Shown piece after piece: positions 55,205-64,000 of a DNA stretch of 64,000 bases. This stretch comes from Phlegmacium glaucopus. Taxonomy: Eukaryota > Basidiomycota > Agaricomycetes > Agaricales > Cortinariaceae. Positions within the stretch are counted from its first letter, which is position 1. Each line of letters begins with the position of its first letter. The notes under the pieces were generated by a model, which saw only the letters and a program-made list of their open reading frames with translations, had not been told where the DNA came from and made no database searches. The position numbers were made by a program, and so were the translations under genes. The stretch spans positions 145,493-209,492 of the forward strand of contig MU130029.1 in the NCBI GenBank assembly GCA_015039465.1, read 5' to 3'.

Positions 55205-57399
55205 TTAGTCTCGTCTTTTTACAGAAGGAAGATGGAGGATAGACGCACAATCTCTCTTGTTATCTTTCAGCCTACGATCATCCCAGTAAACGATCTCACG
55301 AGTCTTACAAATAATTTCTTCATTGATTCGAGAGAGGTTATAAGCACCGCGGGGAGGAGGTCTTTACACTCCCCCACGTCTTCCTGGAGGAATCCTGGTG
55401 GATTCCTACCTATTCCTCCTGGAATCCTGGAGGAATCCTACCATTCCTGGTAGGAATACCAGGATTCCGGGAGGAATTTCCTACCAGCCAATTTCCTCTG
55501 AAATTGAAATTCCTTGCTCTTCCCAATCCAGGTGGATTCCAGGTGGATTCCTGGTACTCAAGGAAATTTATACCAGGAATCCGGGAATTCCTTAGGAATT
55601 AATCCACCAGGAATCCACCCGGAATCCTTGGAATTCCTGGTACTACCATTAAATAGTATTTATTATTAATATGTAAAGGTAAAATAGAAATACATAAGTT
55701 AATTGTAATCCATACATATATAGGTTAACATATATTAAAGGTGGCAATGCCTTGCTGCCATTTGAATTTTGAATTTTGTTCAGGCTGCGAGGTTTGATCA
55801 TGTGACCACATGTGACCACATGTGACACTCTGACACATCACAATCCTGAGGAATCCAGGAGGAATCCAGGAATTCCTGATAAATGAGATTATTCCTGGTG
55901 GATTCCTAGTAAATTCTGGGTGCATTCCTAGTATTCCTGGTGATTCCTGGTGGATTCCTGGTTGTAGTGACAGTTGTGGTTGTAAGCAAAGTGCTGTTGA
56001 GATGTGTCACACCTCACAGCCTGAACAAAATTCAACATTCAAATGGCAGCCACCTTTAATATGTGTTAACCTATATATGTATGGATTACAATTAACTTAT
56101 GTATTGTTATTTTACCTTTAAATAATATTTAATGGTAGTACAGAAATACTAGGAATCCACCCAGAATTTACTAGGAATCCACCAGGAATAATCTCATTTA
56201 TCAGGAATTCCTGGATTCCTCCTGGATTCCTACAGGATTCCAATGTGTCACATGTGGTCACATGACCAAACCTCGCAGCCTGAACAAAATTCAAAATTCA
56301 AATGGCAGCAAGGCATTGCCACCTTTAATATATGTTAACCTATATATGTATGGATTACAATTAACTTATGTATTTCTATTTTACCTTTAAATATTAATAA
56401 TAAATACTATTGAATGGTAGTACCAGGAATTCCAAGGATTCCTGGTGGACTCCTGGTGGATTCATTTCTGGTATAATTTCCTTGAGTACCAGGAATCCAC
56501 CAGGAATCCACCTGGAATCCTCCAGGAATCCTCCAGGAATATTCTCATTTACCAGGAATTCCTGGATTCCTCCTGGATTCCTGGAGGAAGACGTGGGGGA
56601 GTGTAAAGTTCAGGCGGGGAGAGGAAATAGCGAGGTGCCAGAGCCTCCTTTGTTCGGCTTGGTAGACAATAAGGACCCTTTGATCAAGGGGATCCCTAGA
56701 TGACCGGAGCTCGTGAACCTGTAAGTTTCCCCAGAACTTGGCCAACATGGTCACACGGTCTTGTGGCCAGTCGGCTTCCTCCATGGCGACGATCATTCGG
56801 GGCGCTGCCTGACAAAAATCTTCCCATGAGATGTCTTTGTCGTCAATTACTGCCGATGCGGTCTTGGCAGACACTGCAGGAACCCAAGAAGTTACGTTGT
56901 TGGGTTGTCGAAGCATCACCATTGCCTCGTCATCTGTCGTGTTAGAGGTGCGAAAGGCTTCGTCTAGACCAGCGTTAGTATAGTACCAGAGTTCGACGTA
57001 AAGTCCTTTTTCCATCTTTCTAATTGCGTAGTTGGAAGCAATAACTGGAGCTATTGTCGGAACGTCTCTATCAGGGATCGGGATGTACTTCATTTTATTC
57101 CTCTTCATTTCTTCTTTTCGAAGGTTCTCCTCATCATCAATTGAGGCCTGTACCCTTAAGACGTCTGCTTCTGATTGTAACCAACGGCGTTCCGTGAGAT
57201 CGGCCGCATCATCAACGTTTTGTTGTTGCCACCTAACATTATCAGCTTCGTTACCGGCATGCCAGATGTCTTTTAAGAATTGGATGGCCTGGTCTTCGGT
57301 GGTATTAGGGTTGACGAATGGGGCACGGGCTGCAGCATAAACCGGGGAAGCAAAGTCAGGGCATTCTGACAGGGCTGGGTCAAACTGAAGTCTTGGCAT
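55205..57399 (-). pseudogene. DIRS-like gag body, interrupted by foldback element copy 2
   Basis: Begins at ATG 57397-57399 (MPRLQFDPALSECPDFASPV) and is open through helical, charged sequence (WLQSEADVLRVQASIDDEEN, then SWEDFCQAAPRMIVAMEEAD) to LWHLAISSPR at 56614. There the inserted element begins, and translation would run into it and stop at 56545. Past the element, from 55348, the frame resumes exactly: GAYNLSRINEEIICKTREIV, then YWDDRRLKDNKR, ending at 55205. Removing the element and one target duplication restores SPR-GAY with no frame change. No known enzymatic domain; assigned as gag by position. Confidence 0.8.
55357..56613. mobile_element. Foldback-like non-autonomous element, copy 2 (1,257 bases)
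   Basis: The exact 8-base target duplication GCGGGGAG lies at 55349-55356 and 56614-56621. The outer inverted core TTTACACTCCCCCAC is followed by a CTTCC box; the outermost bases are GAGGTC (left) and, read inward, CTGAAC (right). The two arms, roughly 55357-55965 and 56140-56613 plus 55985-56140, are long imperfect inverted repeats. They begin with GGAATCC arrays and continue with a nearly identical 200-base AT-rich part (GTACTACCATT ... CATGTGACCACATGTGAC). It can fold almost completely into a hairpin. No coding capacity. Confidence 0.9.
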
Positions 57400-57568
57400 T
57401 ATTGCGAAGTACTTGGCTTATTTTTAAAAAATTATGCTTGTGTTTTCTTAGAGACGAAAGAAAGAAAGAGGAGCTCGAATGTTGAGCTGGAATAATTAAT
57501 TTTGAAGTTGTGGTGGTGGCAACAAGCAAAAGGGAATTGCCACGCCACAACCTCAACCGTCGCGTAGA

Positions 57569-57615
57569 CAAAATTCTACGTTTGCGATCATTCTTTACGC
57601 TTACTTAGAATAAAA
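57569..57615 (+). repeat. Candidate DIRS-like terminal repeat block, copy 2
   Basis: Homologous to 28729-28775 (47 ungapped bases ending CTTAGAATAAAA). It lies about 170 bases upstream of the minus-strand gag start, so it is at the 5' end of this element. Confidence 0.5.
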
Positions 57616-59990
57616 AATGTTTAAAGGAAAGCCATGCATCCTTCACCACTTCATTGATTCATCCTTTGCAAAAAAATCACTCCTCTCCCTCTCACATCAC
57701 TGTGGTGTTTTCACTTACATAGCAGACTGTTTGGTATATAAAATTGACATCTCCTCCATTATATTGGGCTCTATTCTAGAACCTACAGTGGTAAAAACAC
57801 CTGACCCTTGGCAGTTTTTTTCAACTACAATACCAGGACCCTGGAAATGAAGATCTCTTTTGTGCTTGGAGCACAAGATACTAGAGGGGCAGGCAAAGGT
57901 TGTTGGGGGCTAGCAGAGAAGATCTCTGGTGGCCCTGGGCCTGAGGGAAGAATGTAGTAGATTTTATGACTGGATCCTTGGCTATGGGTAGAGAGATATT
58001 ATTTAAAAACACACCCAGAGTTTCTGCTGCAATGAGTCTGTATACATGAACAGGCTTCTGTTGTGGATAGTGCTAGATACAACCAATCAGTTGCCTATCT
58101 TCCTATGCATACCAGAGGGGGTCCTGAGAATGTTACTGAATGTAAGCAACAGAAAAAAGAGAGCAGAAGATGGAAATCACTTACCACAATCACTAAAACA
58201 TTATCAAAAGTAGATTGAGCCCTGTAAGACCAACAATAGAGAGAATAAGGATGCATAGACTATTGACTTTGTGGTCTCTGAACTCTTATATCACTTGTGT
58301 TCTAGCTGAAGTTGTACCTTTCTGCTTTATTCAAGTGTTTGTATCTTGCAGGTTGACAAGACCTACAACAACTCATATTAATAGAAATTAGATAGCTTAT
58401 AAGAGGCTAGCTGCCACTTACCTTTTCACTTGGACATAGCTGGAATGGAAGGCACAATACACTGCAATTTTATCTGGAAGGAGCTTTGTAGACACTGGTT
58501 CAGGCATGGGGTAATCCTCATTGGAGATTAGCTGGTCATCAACAATCCTCAGAAGATGATAGTCATCATATGCTTGATGGTGTAAAATGATCTCAGCTAG
58601 AGCATCAAGCTTTTGCAATGGGCTTTTTTTCAGGTCTTCCAGACTAGCTCAATTGGACTGAGGATATTCTGGGTTGCAGCTCATGTGTAACAGTACTCTC
58701 CACATTCATATATAAAAATTCTGTAATATTCAAACAGTGAGGAGGAGAAAGTAAGAGTATGTAAAATAATTGCTTATAGAACCTGTGGAGAACCACACAA
58801 CCTTGTCTTCAATAAGGTTAGATGCATGCTTCAAGTTATCCATCTCATCCACATGAAGTTCTACAATGAGGATGTGCTCATTAAAAGATTTTAGATCAGA
58901 GATATAAGTTCTAGTATTGTCTTCTGACCTGACTGTCCTGTAAATCACAGAGCTAGCAAATCATTCAATAATATGGAGGATTACAGTTAGTATCTCCTCA
59001 TTGAAATCACATTTTATTTTAATGCTGGGATCTCCCTTCATTGTGGTCATGATGATGGTCTTATTATGTCCAGTCTTCTTTGTGCATTTACAGTCTCTAG
59101 TAGTGGAAAAGCTAAGATGACAGCTTATCTGTTCTGCTGCACCATTGTGGTCACTTCCAGATGTTTTTAAACCTAGGCAATGTCTCAAATTCTATAAATT
59201 CTAATTTAAACATTAGTTTTCAAGGCTCAGATTGAAAATTGAATTTTGAAGTACCATTGGGCATGTAGTTGCTGGTTTTTCCATCATGGTGACAACACTG
59301 TGAGGGAGGGGTTCTCCCTACCTCAAATTGGTCATTTTTGATAATTTCAAATTGTTTCTTTTTGGTATATCGCATGGAATTTTGCACCATGTTACAATTT
59401 CCAAATTTGTATGTTTCCTATTTTATTAATTTCAAATTCATTCCCTTTTTGGAAATGACTCTGAAATTACATATTCCATTTTTACATACTAATTTGCTAC
59501 CTCCCCATTTTTACCCTTGGATCTTAGTATCCATTTTTATTCATTTTCAAAACATAGTACTACAAAGAAAAGGTATAAAAACCTGTAGTTACTTTGTACA
59601 ATCAATAAACCAGTGAAAACAAGCAGTCCAATAATCAGTATGAAATCATAAACAAAATCTATTCTTAGTGTACTGTCATTTCTGACAGTACATGGAAAAC
59701 CCCCTCTATTATCACATATAAGATCAGAAAAGCCCAAGAGTTGATGAAGTCAACTCCCATCCTCAATATACTTGCAACCCAACATCTGTTCCTCACAACA
59801 CCATCTATATAACTTAAGCAGCCTGTCCAACCTATCTTTTTATCTTTTGCCTCAACCTGCTTACAAATCTTCATCAATAAGGTAGGGGCCACAAGGAACC
59901 AGCCAGCTTATGTAACTATACTATATAAGTGCCAAGAGCAGCAAAATGTTTGGTTTGGAAGAAAAAAAAACTTGTGTTGCAAATTTTGGT
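57616..59990. other. AT-rich, CpG-poor region with unrecognised fragments
   Basis: Minus-strand frames at 58961-59188, 58730-58948 and 58418-58618 contain protein-like stretches (KGDPSIKIKCDFNEEILTVI; DLKSFNEHILIVELHVDEMD; YDDYHLLRIVDDQLISNEDY) in an order that could be exons of one gene, but no family is recognised and no splice chain was proven. The remainder shows nothing I can name. Confidence 0.3.
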
Positions 59991-59994
59991 TGGA

Positions 59995-60560
59995 AACTAT
60001 GTGTTACATTCTGTCATATGTGACTCCAGTCCGACTCCGACGGAGTTGTTTCCGGTAGTCCGTACTCCTTTCCAGTACTCTCCCTTGTTTCCAGTTCTAC
60101 TCCACCTACATCCGACTCCGAGACTTTTCCATATCATTCCGACTCTTCCAACGTCACTCCAAACTCATTACCACTTCTTCACCTCTACCACTATTCTTTG
60201 TCATCATCTTTCCCACCATCAGTCAGCATACCCGCCATGGATTATTCACCCAAGAATGCAGGACCTTTTCCGGGAGCAGAACGCAGCACTTATATTTATC
60301 ATTTACATTTCGGTTGCTATTCCTTTATTTATTTAAGTACTCGAAACTTGCATGTTTTCCCTCAGTTCGAATATCAACTTTGTTTCCTCCTCTTGTTTGT
60401 CCTCTAAGTCACTGAGGTCTTCCATCTTATTACTTCTTCTTCCGTTCCGAAATCAGGACACCTTAGGAGCTGGGCGGCACAGCACACACGCTGAGGCCAA
60501 CGTCCTTTCCACTTACTGTTCCGGTTCCGTTCCGTCCATTCTGGAGTAACTCCGACGTGA
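59995..60560. repeat. Interspersed repeat R, copy 2
   Basis: Homologous to 46100-46600 and retaining more CG sites (GTCCGACTCCGACGGAGT, TTTTCCGGGAGCAGAACGC). The shared block runs to about 60420; the next 140 bases contain CCGTTCCG words and CTGGAGTAACTCC, which partly inverts the start (GTGACTCCAG). It may be a DNA element with imperfect ends or an LTR. Confidence 0.55.
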
Positions 60561-60595
60561 CTTCCTTGTTTTAAACTTAACACTATGTTTGAGTA

Positions 60596-60876
60596 TCATC
60601 TCATGTACCATACTTCTTCTTGTGCTCTTTTTTGAGCTTCAATGCCATATCCGGGGGAAGAGTGCAATGCCCATGATATTTGCGGTTTGCCCAGGCAGCC
60701 TCCAGACTGCTTAACCCTTGACCGTAAGCACTGATAAACCTTGCTGCCCGATTTGCGTAACTGATAAGATAATCTAACTTTAGCGAGGAGGTCCTCGTCT
60801 TCTGGCACAAAATCCTGGTCTTCGTCTTCAGAGACATCCTCCACAGATGCTTTTGGGTGGCTACCTGGCTTTTCAA
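60596..60876 (-). pseudogene. C-terminal fragment of a transposon-associated protein
   Basis: A frame ending LEAAWANRKYHGHCTLPPDM then KKEHKKKYGT. The pattern AYxxGLxxxEAAWANRKYHGH is one I recall from the C-terminal part of proteins in agaricomycete DNA transposons; the family name is uncertain. No upstream domain is seen. Confidence 0.35.
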
Positions 60877-60947
60877 GGTTGGTAATATGAGATCCAGCTG
60901 CCTTTGTCTGTCAGCCCATTCTTGGATACATGTTTGACGCTATCGCA

Positions 60948-62348
60948 CACCAATACTGATTGGTAGCATGGGAACAAAGCTTAAAAGTTGCCATCATGAA
61001 AATAAGCGGACTTTGAATTCACTTGCCTGTTTTGGAAGCAGCCCTGAATCACATTCCTGGTCAATAAAATCATTCGTTTGACATTATCATCCTCATCGCT
61101 CATCATATTCTCAATGTCTCAAACTGTGCTCTCAATCATTTACACTATCAACATGCTCCTAAACATCTACCAACCATTTGTCCCTTGGCTAGCTATTCAA
61201 CAAAGCAATCAATCTACTATTCACATCGGTCATCGGCTTGCATTTGATCATATCTATGGCCCATCATTTCAAGAACGGCCCCTTTATGGATGCATCAACT
61301 ACATCTCCCATTATGTAAAAGGCTTTGTCATTGTTATTGTGGCTATGGACCCACAAGTCTTCCCCTCAGCTATCTACCTTGCCATACCTCGCTCCTGGAT
61401 TGCACTCAGCCCCCTATCCTTAATTATCTACCTCTTATCTTATCATTCACTGCCAAAACCAACATTCACACAGTACCTGAAGCCTTCCCACCCTCTTTAT
61501 GACACTTTAGGAAGTCCAGGAGGATCACAACTAAGCAGGAATTGCAGATGAATCATCAGCAGAGGATTATTCTTGCAGAGTGTCAAGTGTTATCAAGGCT
61601 GCGTGACATGGGATCATGGGCAAGTAGTATTTTCTCAGGAACAAGGCTGTGCCTTTCAAGTGTTGACTCAGGACCTTTCACATTTTTGACATGACCACAC
61701 ACCTATGGAGCCGATATATTTTTGCTATTGGACTATGTACACTGCCTTCTCTTCTTTTCTCTCACACTTTGACACTTTACAGATTTTTTTATTGTTCCTT
61801 CTTCTTTTCCATTGTTCTTTTCTTCTCACAGCTGTCCTCTCTTCATCATTCTTCCTTTGACAGCACGTACTTCTTTCCCTTTTATTGTTCTACATAGCCT
61901 CATCCTTAGGGTATAAATACTGCTCTTTTGTACCAGGATAGGTAGTTTCTCCCAATTCATTCTTACTCCCCAACAGTCATCCTCTCAGTGGAATTCCAGT
62001 GAATTCCTCCCTCAAGTTCACTTTTTCAACCTTTTATCTGTTACTGTCCTCTACTGTCAATTGCTATAGTCTTGCTGAAGACTCTCTCTTATCCATCCTC
62101 ATCCTCCTCCTTAATCCCTCTAAGCTCGCTTTTTCAGTCCCTTACTGTCAACCTATTGTCTACTGCTATAGTCTTACAAAAGACTCTTTCTCATTCATCC
62201 TCATCCTTCTCATCTCTATTCTTTCCCCCTACCTCTGTGTGTTACAAGTCTAAGGCTAAGCCTTCCCTAAATGAATAACAGGGAGTCTCTTGACCTAAAG
62301 ACTGGTCCACTGCTCTCTGGTTGGTGTTTATATACAACACTCACAACA
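60948..62348 (+). mobile_element. LTR retroelement 3' fragment, unit 1 of a direct duplication
   Basis: The unit starts CACCAATACTGATTGGTAGC and repeats at an offset of 1,488 bases. It contains a conserved ORF, then an LTR-like block from about 61579 (TGTCAAGTGTTATCAAGG) to about 62348 (CAACACTCACAACA) with a TATAAATACTGCTC promoter-like box near 61913. TG...CA ends and a position right after a purine-rich stretch (AGCAGAGGATTATTC) are as expected of a 3' LTR. No RT or integrase is present, so the unit is a truncated element. Confidence 0.55.
61114..61551 (+). CDS. Conserved unrecognised ORF in LTR unit, copy A
   Basis: From ATG 61114 (MSQTVLSIIYTINMLLNIYQ) to the stop at 61551; 145 residues. 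Aromatic and Ile/Leu-rich, with two or three short hydrophobic segments (YVKGFVIVIVAMD; SPLSLIIYLLSYH) and a hydrophilic tail LGSPGGSQLSRNCR. Three genomic copies (here, 62602 and the minus strand at 36140-35829) keep the frame and tail despite many substitutions. It sits just before the LTR. Function unknown: it could be an accessory or envelope-like protein or the end of a polyprotein (speculation), or the frame may be kept by chance. Confidence 0.4.
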   Translation: MSQTVLSIIYTINMLLNIYQPFVPWLAIQQSNQSTIHIGHRLAFDHIYGPSFQERPLYGCINYISHYVKGFVIVIVAMDPQVFPSAIYLAIPRSWIALSPLSLIIYLLSYHSLPKPTFTQYLKPSHPLYDTLGSPGGSQLSRNCR

Positions 62349-62435
62349 ATTTATAACACATTTTTAGACGAGATTTTCGACTTTTTTCATGGCTGAGAGG
62401 CTTCTCCTGTGTGGTGCATAAGTCACATTATCATG

Positions 62436-63834
62436 CACCAATACTGATTGGTAGCGTGAGAACAAAGCTTAAAAGTTGCTATCATGAAAATAAGCGGACT
62501 TTGAATTCACTTACCTATTTTGGAAGCAGCCCTGAATCGCATTCCTGGTCAACAAAATCATTTGTTCAATGTTATCATCCTCATCACTCATCATATCCTC
62601 AATGTCTTCCACTATGCTATCCATCATTTACACCATCGACATGCTCCTTAATATCTACCATCCATTCGTTCCTTGGCTAGTGATTCAACAAAGCAATCAA
62701 TCTACTATTTGCATCGGTCATCGGCTCACATTTGATCGCATCTATGGCCCATCATTTCAAGAACAGCCCCTTTATGGACGCATCAGCTATATCTCCCATT
62801 ATGTCAAAGGCTTTGTCATTGTTGTTGTGGCTATGGACCCACAAGTCTTTGCCTCAGCTATCTATCTTGCCATACCTCGCTCCTGGATCTCACTCAGTCC
62901 CCTATCCTCACTCATCTACCTCTTATCTTATCATTCACTGCCGAAACCATCATTCACGCAGTACCTAAAGCCTTCCCACCCTCTTTATGACAATTTAGGA
63001 AGTCCAGGAGGATCACAACTAAGCAGGAATTGCAGATGAATCAGCAGCAGAGGATTATTCTCGCAGTGTGTCAAGTGTTATCAAGGCTGCGTGACATGGG
63101 ATCATGGGCAAGTAGTATTTTCTCAGGAACAAGGCTGTGCCTTTCAAGTGTTGACTCAGGACCTTTCACATATTTGACATAACCACATGCCTATGGAGTC
63201 GATATATTTTTGCTATTGGACTATGTACACTGCCTTCTCTTCTTTTCTCTCGCACTTTGACACTTTACAGATTCTTTTACTGTTCCTTTTCTTTTCCATT
63301 GTTCTTTTCTTCTCGCAGCTGTCCTCTCTTCATCATTCTTCCTTTGACAGCGCGTACTTCTTTCTTTTATTTGTTTTACATAGCCTCATCCTTAGGGTAT
63401 AAATACTGCTCTTTTGTACCAGGATAGGTAGTTCAGTTCAATCCATTCTTACTCTCCCCCAACAGTCATCATCTCAGTGGAATTCCAGTGAGAATTCCTC
63501 CCTCCTCCAAGTTCACTTTTTCAGCCCTTAACTGTCAATCTATCCCCACTGCCAATTGCTATAGTCTTGCTGAAGACTCCTCTTATTCCTCCTCATCCTC
63601 TTCCTTAACCCCTCTGAGTTCGCTTTTTCAGTCCTTTACTGTCCTCTACTGTCAACCTTTACTGTCCACCTCAGTCACCTTTCATATTCATCCTCATCCT
63701 CCTCTACTCTCTCTTAACCAAGTGTGCTTACTAGTCTCTGGTTATACCTTCCCTAAACAAACACAGGGGGATATTCTGACCCTAAAGTCTGGTCCAGTTC
63801 CCTCTGGTTGGTGTTTTATAACAACACAAACAAC
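62436..63834 (+). mobile_element. LTR retroelement 3' fragment, unit 2 of the direct duplication
   Basis: A repeat of the unit starting at 60948, at a constant 1,488-base offset: same start, ORF, LTR-like block (about 63067-63834) and TATAAATACTGCTC box near 63400. The two are clearly alignable throughout, with scattered substitutions and small indels. About 90 bases of unrelated sequence (62349-62435) separate the units, so this is probably a duplication or two similar insertions rather than a perfect tandem array. Confidence 0.6.
62602..63039 (+). CDS. Conserved unrecognised ORF in LTR unit, copy B
   Basis: Aligns over its full length with the ORF at 61114-61551, with about 20 amino-acid differences, the same ATG and the same stop after GSPGGSQLSRNCR. 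Several differences are conservative (Ile/Val, Thr/Ser). An earlier in-frame ATG at 62569 would add 11 residues. Confidence 0.4.
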   Translation: MSSTMLSIIYTIDMLLNIYHPFVPWLVIQQSNQSTICIGHRLTFDRIYGPSFQEQPLYGRISYISHYVKGFVIVVVAMDPQVFASAIYLAIPRSWISLSPLSSLIYLLSYHSLPKPSFTQYLKPSHPLYDNLGSPGGSQLSRNCR

Positions 63835-64000
63835 GATTTATAACGTGATTGTATTATATAAGCGGCAAAATGTGCCCATCCAAAATTTCTTTTTTTTTCC
63901 TCCCAATGTCAATTGTGATTTTAGAACATTTTGAAGCTTTTTGGAAGATTTTTTTTGGGGGGATATATCTAAGGTACTAGGCAGAAATTTTGAGAATAAA
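63835..64000. other. Right window edge, nothing recognised
   Basis: AT-rich sequence with T- and G-runs just past the second LTR-like block; no feature supported. Confidence 0.4.

Overview
The window is nuclear DNA of a filamentous basidiomycete, most likely an agaricomycete (mushroom-forming fungus). Host genes carry 50-65 base GT-AG introns. One gene is a trichodiene-synthase-type sesquiterpene synthase, another is a large F-box-style protein, and the repeat content (DIRS-like tyrosine-recombinase retroelements, Ty1/copia, remnants resembling KDZ-associated and FunK1 genes) fits that group. No rRNA, tRNA or CRISPR array was recognised.

Positions 1-33.8 kb are a gene-bearing mosaic. A decayed Ty1/copia element (1-6.5 kb, minus) is followed by a four-exon sesquiterpene synthase (7499-8702, minus), a hAT-type MITE with an 8-base target duplication (8899-9340), a seven-exon dienelactone hydrolase (9857-11006, minus) and a five-exon, about 1,911-residue protein resembling the Byr4/Bfa1 cytokinesis regulators (11900-18101, minus). 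A DIRS-like retroelement on the plus strand (21467-27268) has gag, RT-RNase H with an intron, and a tyrosine recombinase; a 730-base MITE splits its gag. An F-box-like gene (29835-31424, minus) and a three-exon membrane protein (32775-33752, plus) follow.

From about 33.8 kb the sequence becomes AT-rich and strikingly poor in CpG, as expected for old methylated and mutated repeats. It holds remnants of copia gag-protease-integrase (38.2-40.9 kb), genes resembling the KDZ-associated cysteine-cluster and FunK1 families, LTR fragments, an 808-base hAT-type MITE with perfect 8-base target duplications (41287-42094), and a decayed copy of an unusual repeat family made of C-run/G-run hairpins.

Two younger copies related to that family lie at 49113-50816 and 55357-56613. 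They have long inverted arms rich in the motif GGAATCC, short outer inverted ends (core TTTACACTCCCCCAC) and exact 8-base target duplications. The second interrupts the gag of another DIRS-like retroelement (51.3-57.4 kb, minus); removing it and one duplication restores the gag frame exactly. The recombinase of that retroelement has Cys where the second catalytic Arg is expected.

The right edge (60.9-63.85 kb) is a direct duplication of a unit of about 1.49 kb: a conserved unrecognised ORF followed by an LTR-like block. A third copy of the ORF lies at 35.8-36.1 kb on the other strand. The host genes look independent of one another. The main story is layered transposon insertion of different ages into a decaying, probably silenced block beside a gene-bearing segment.
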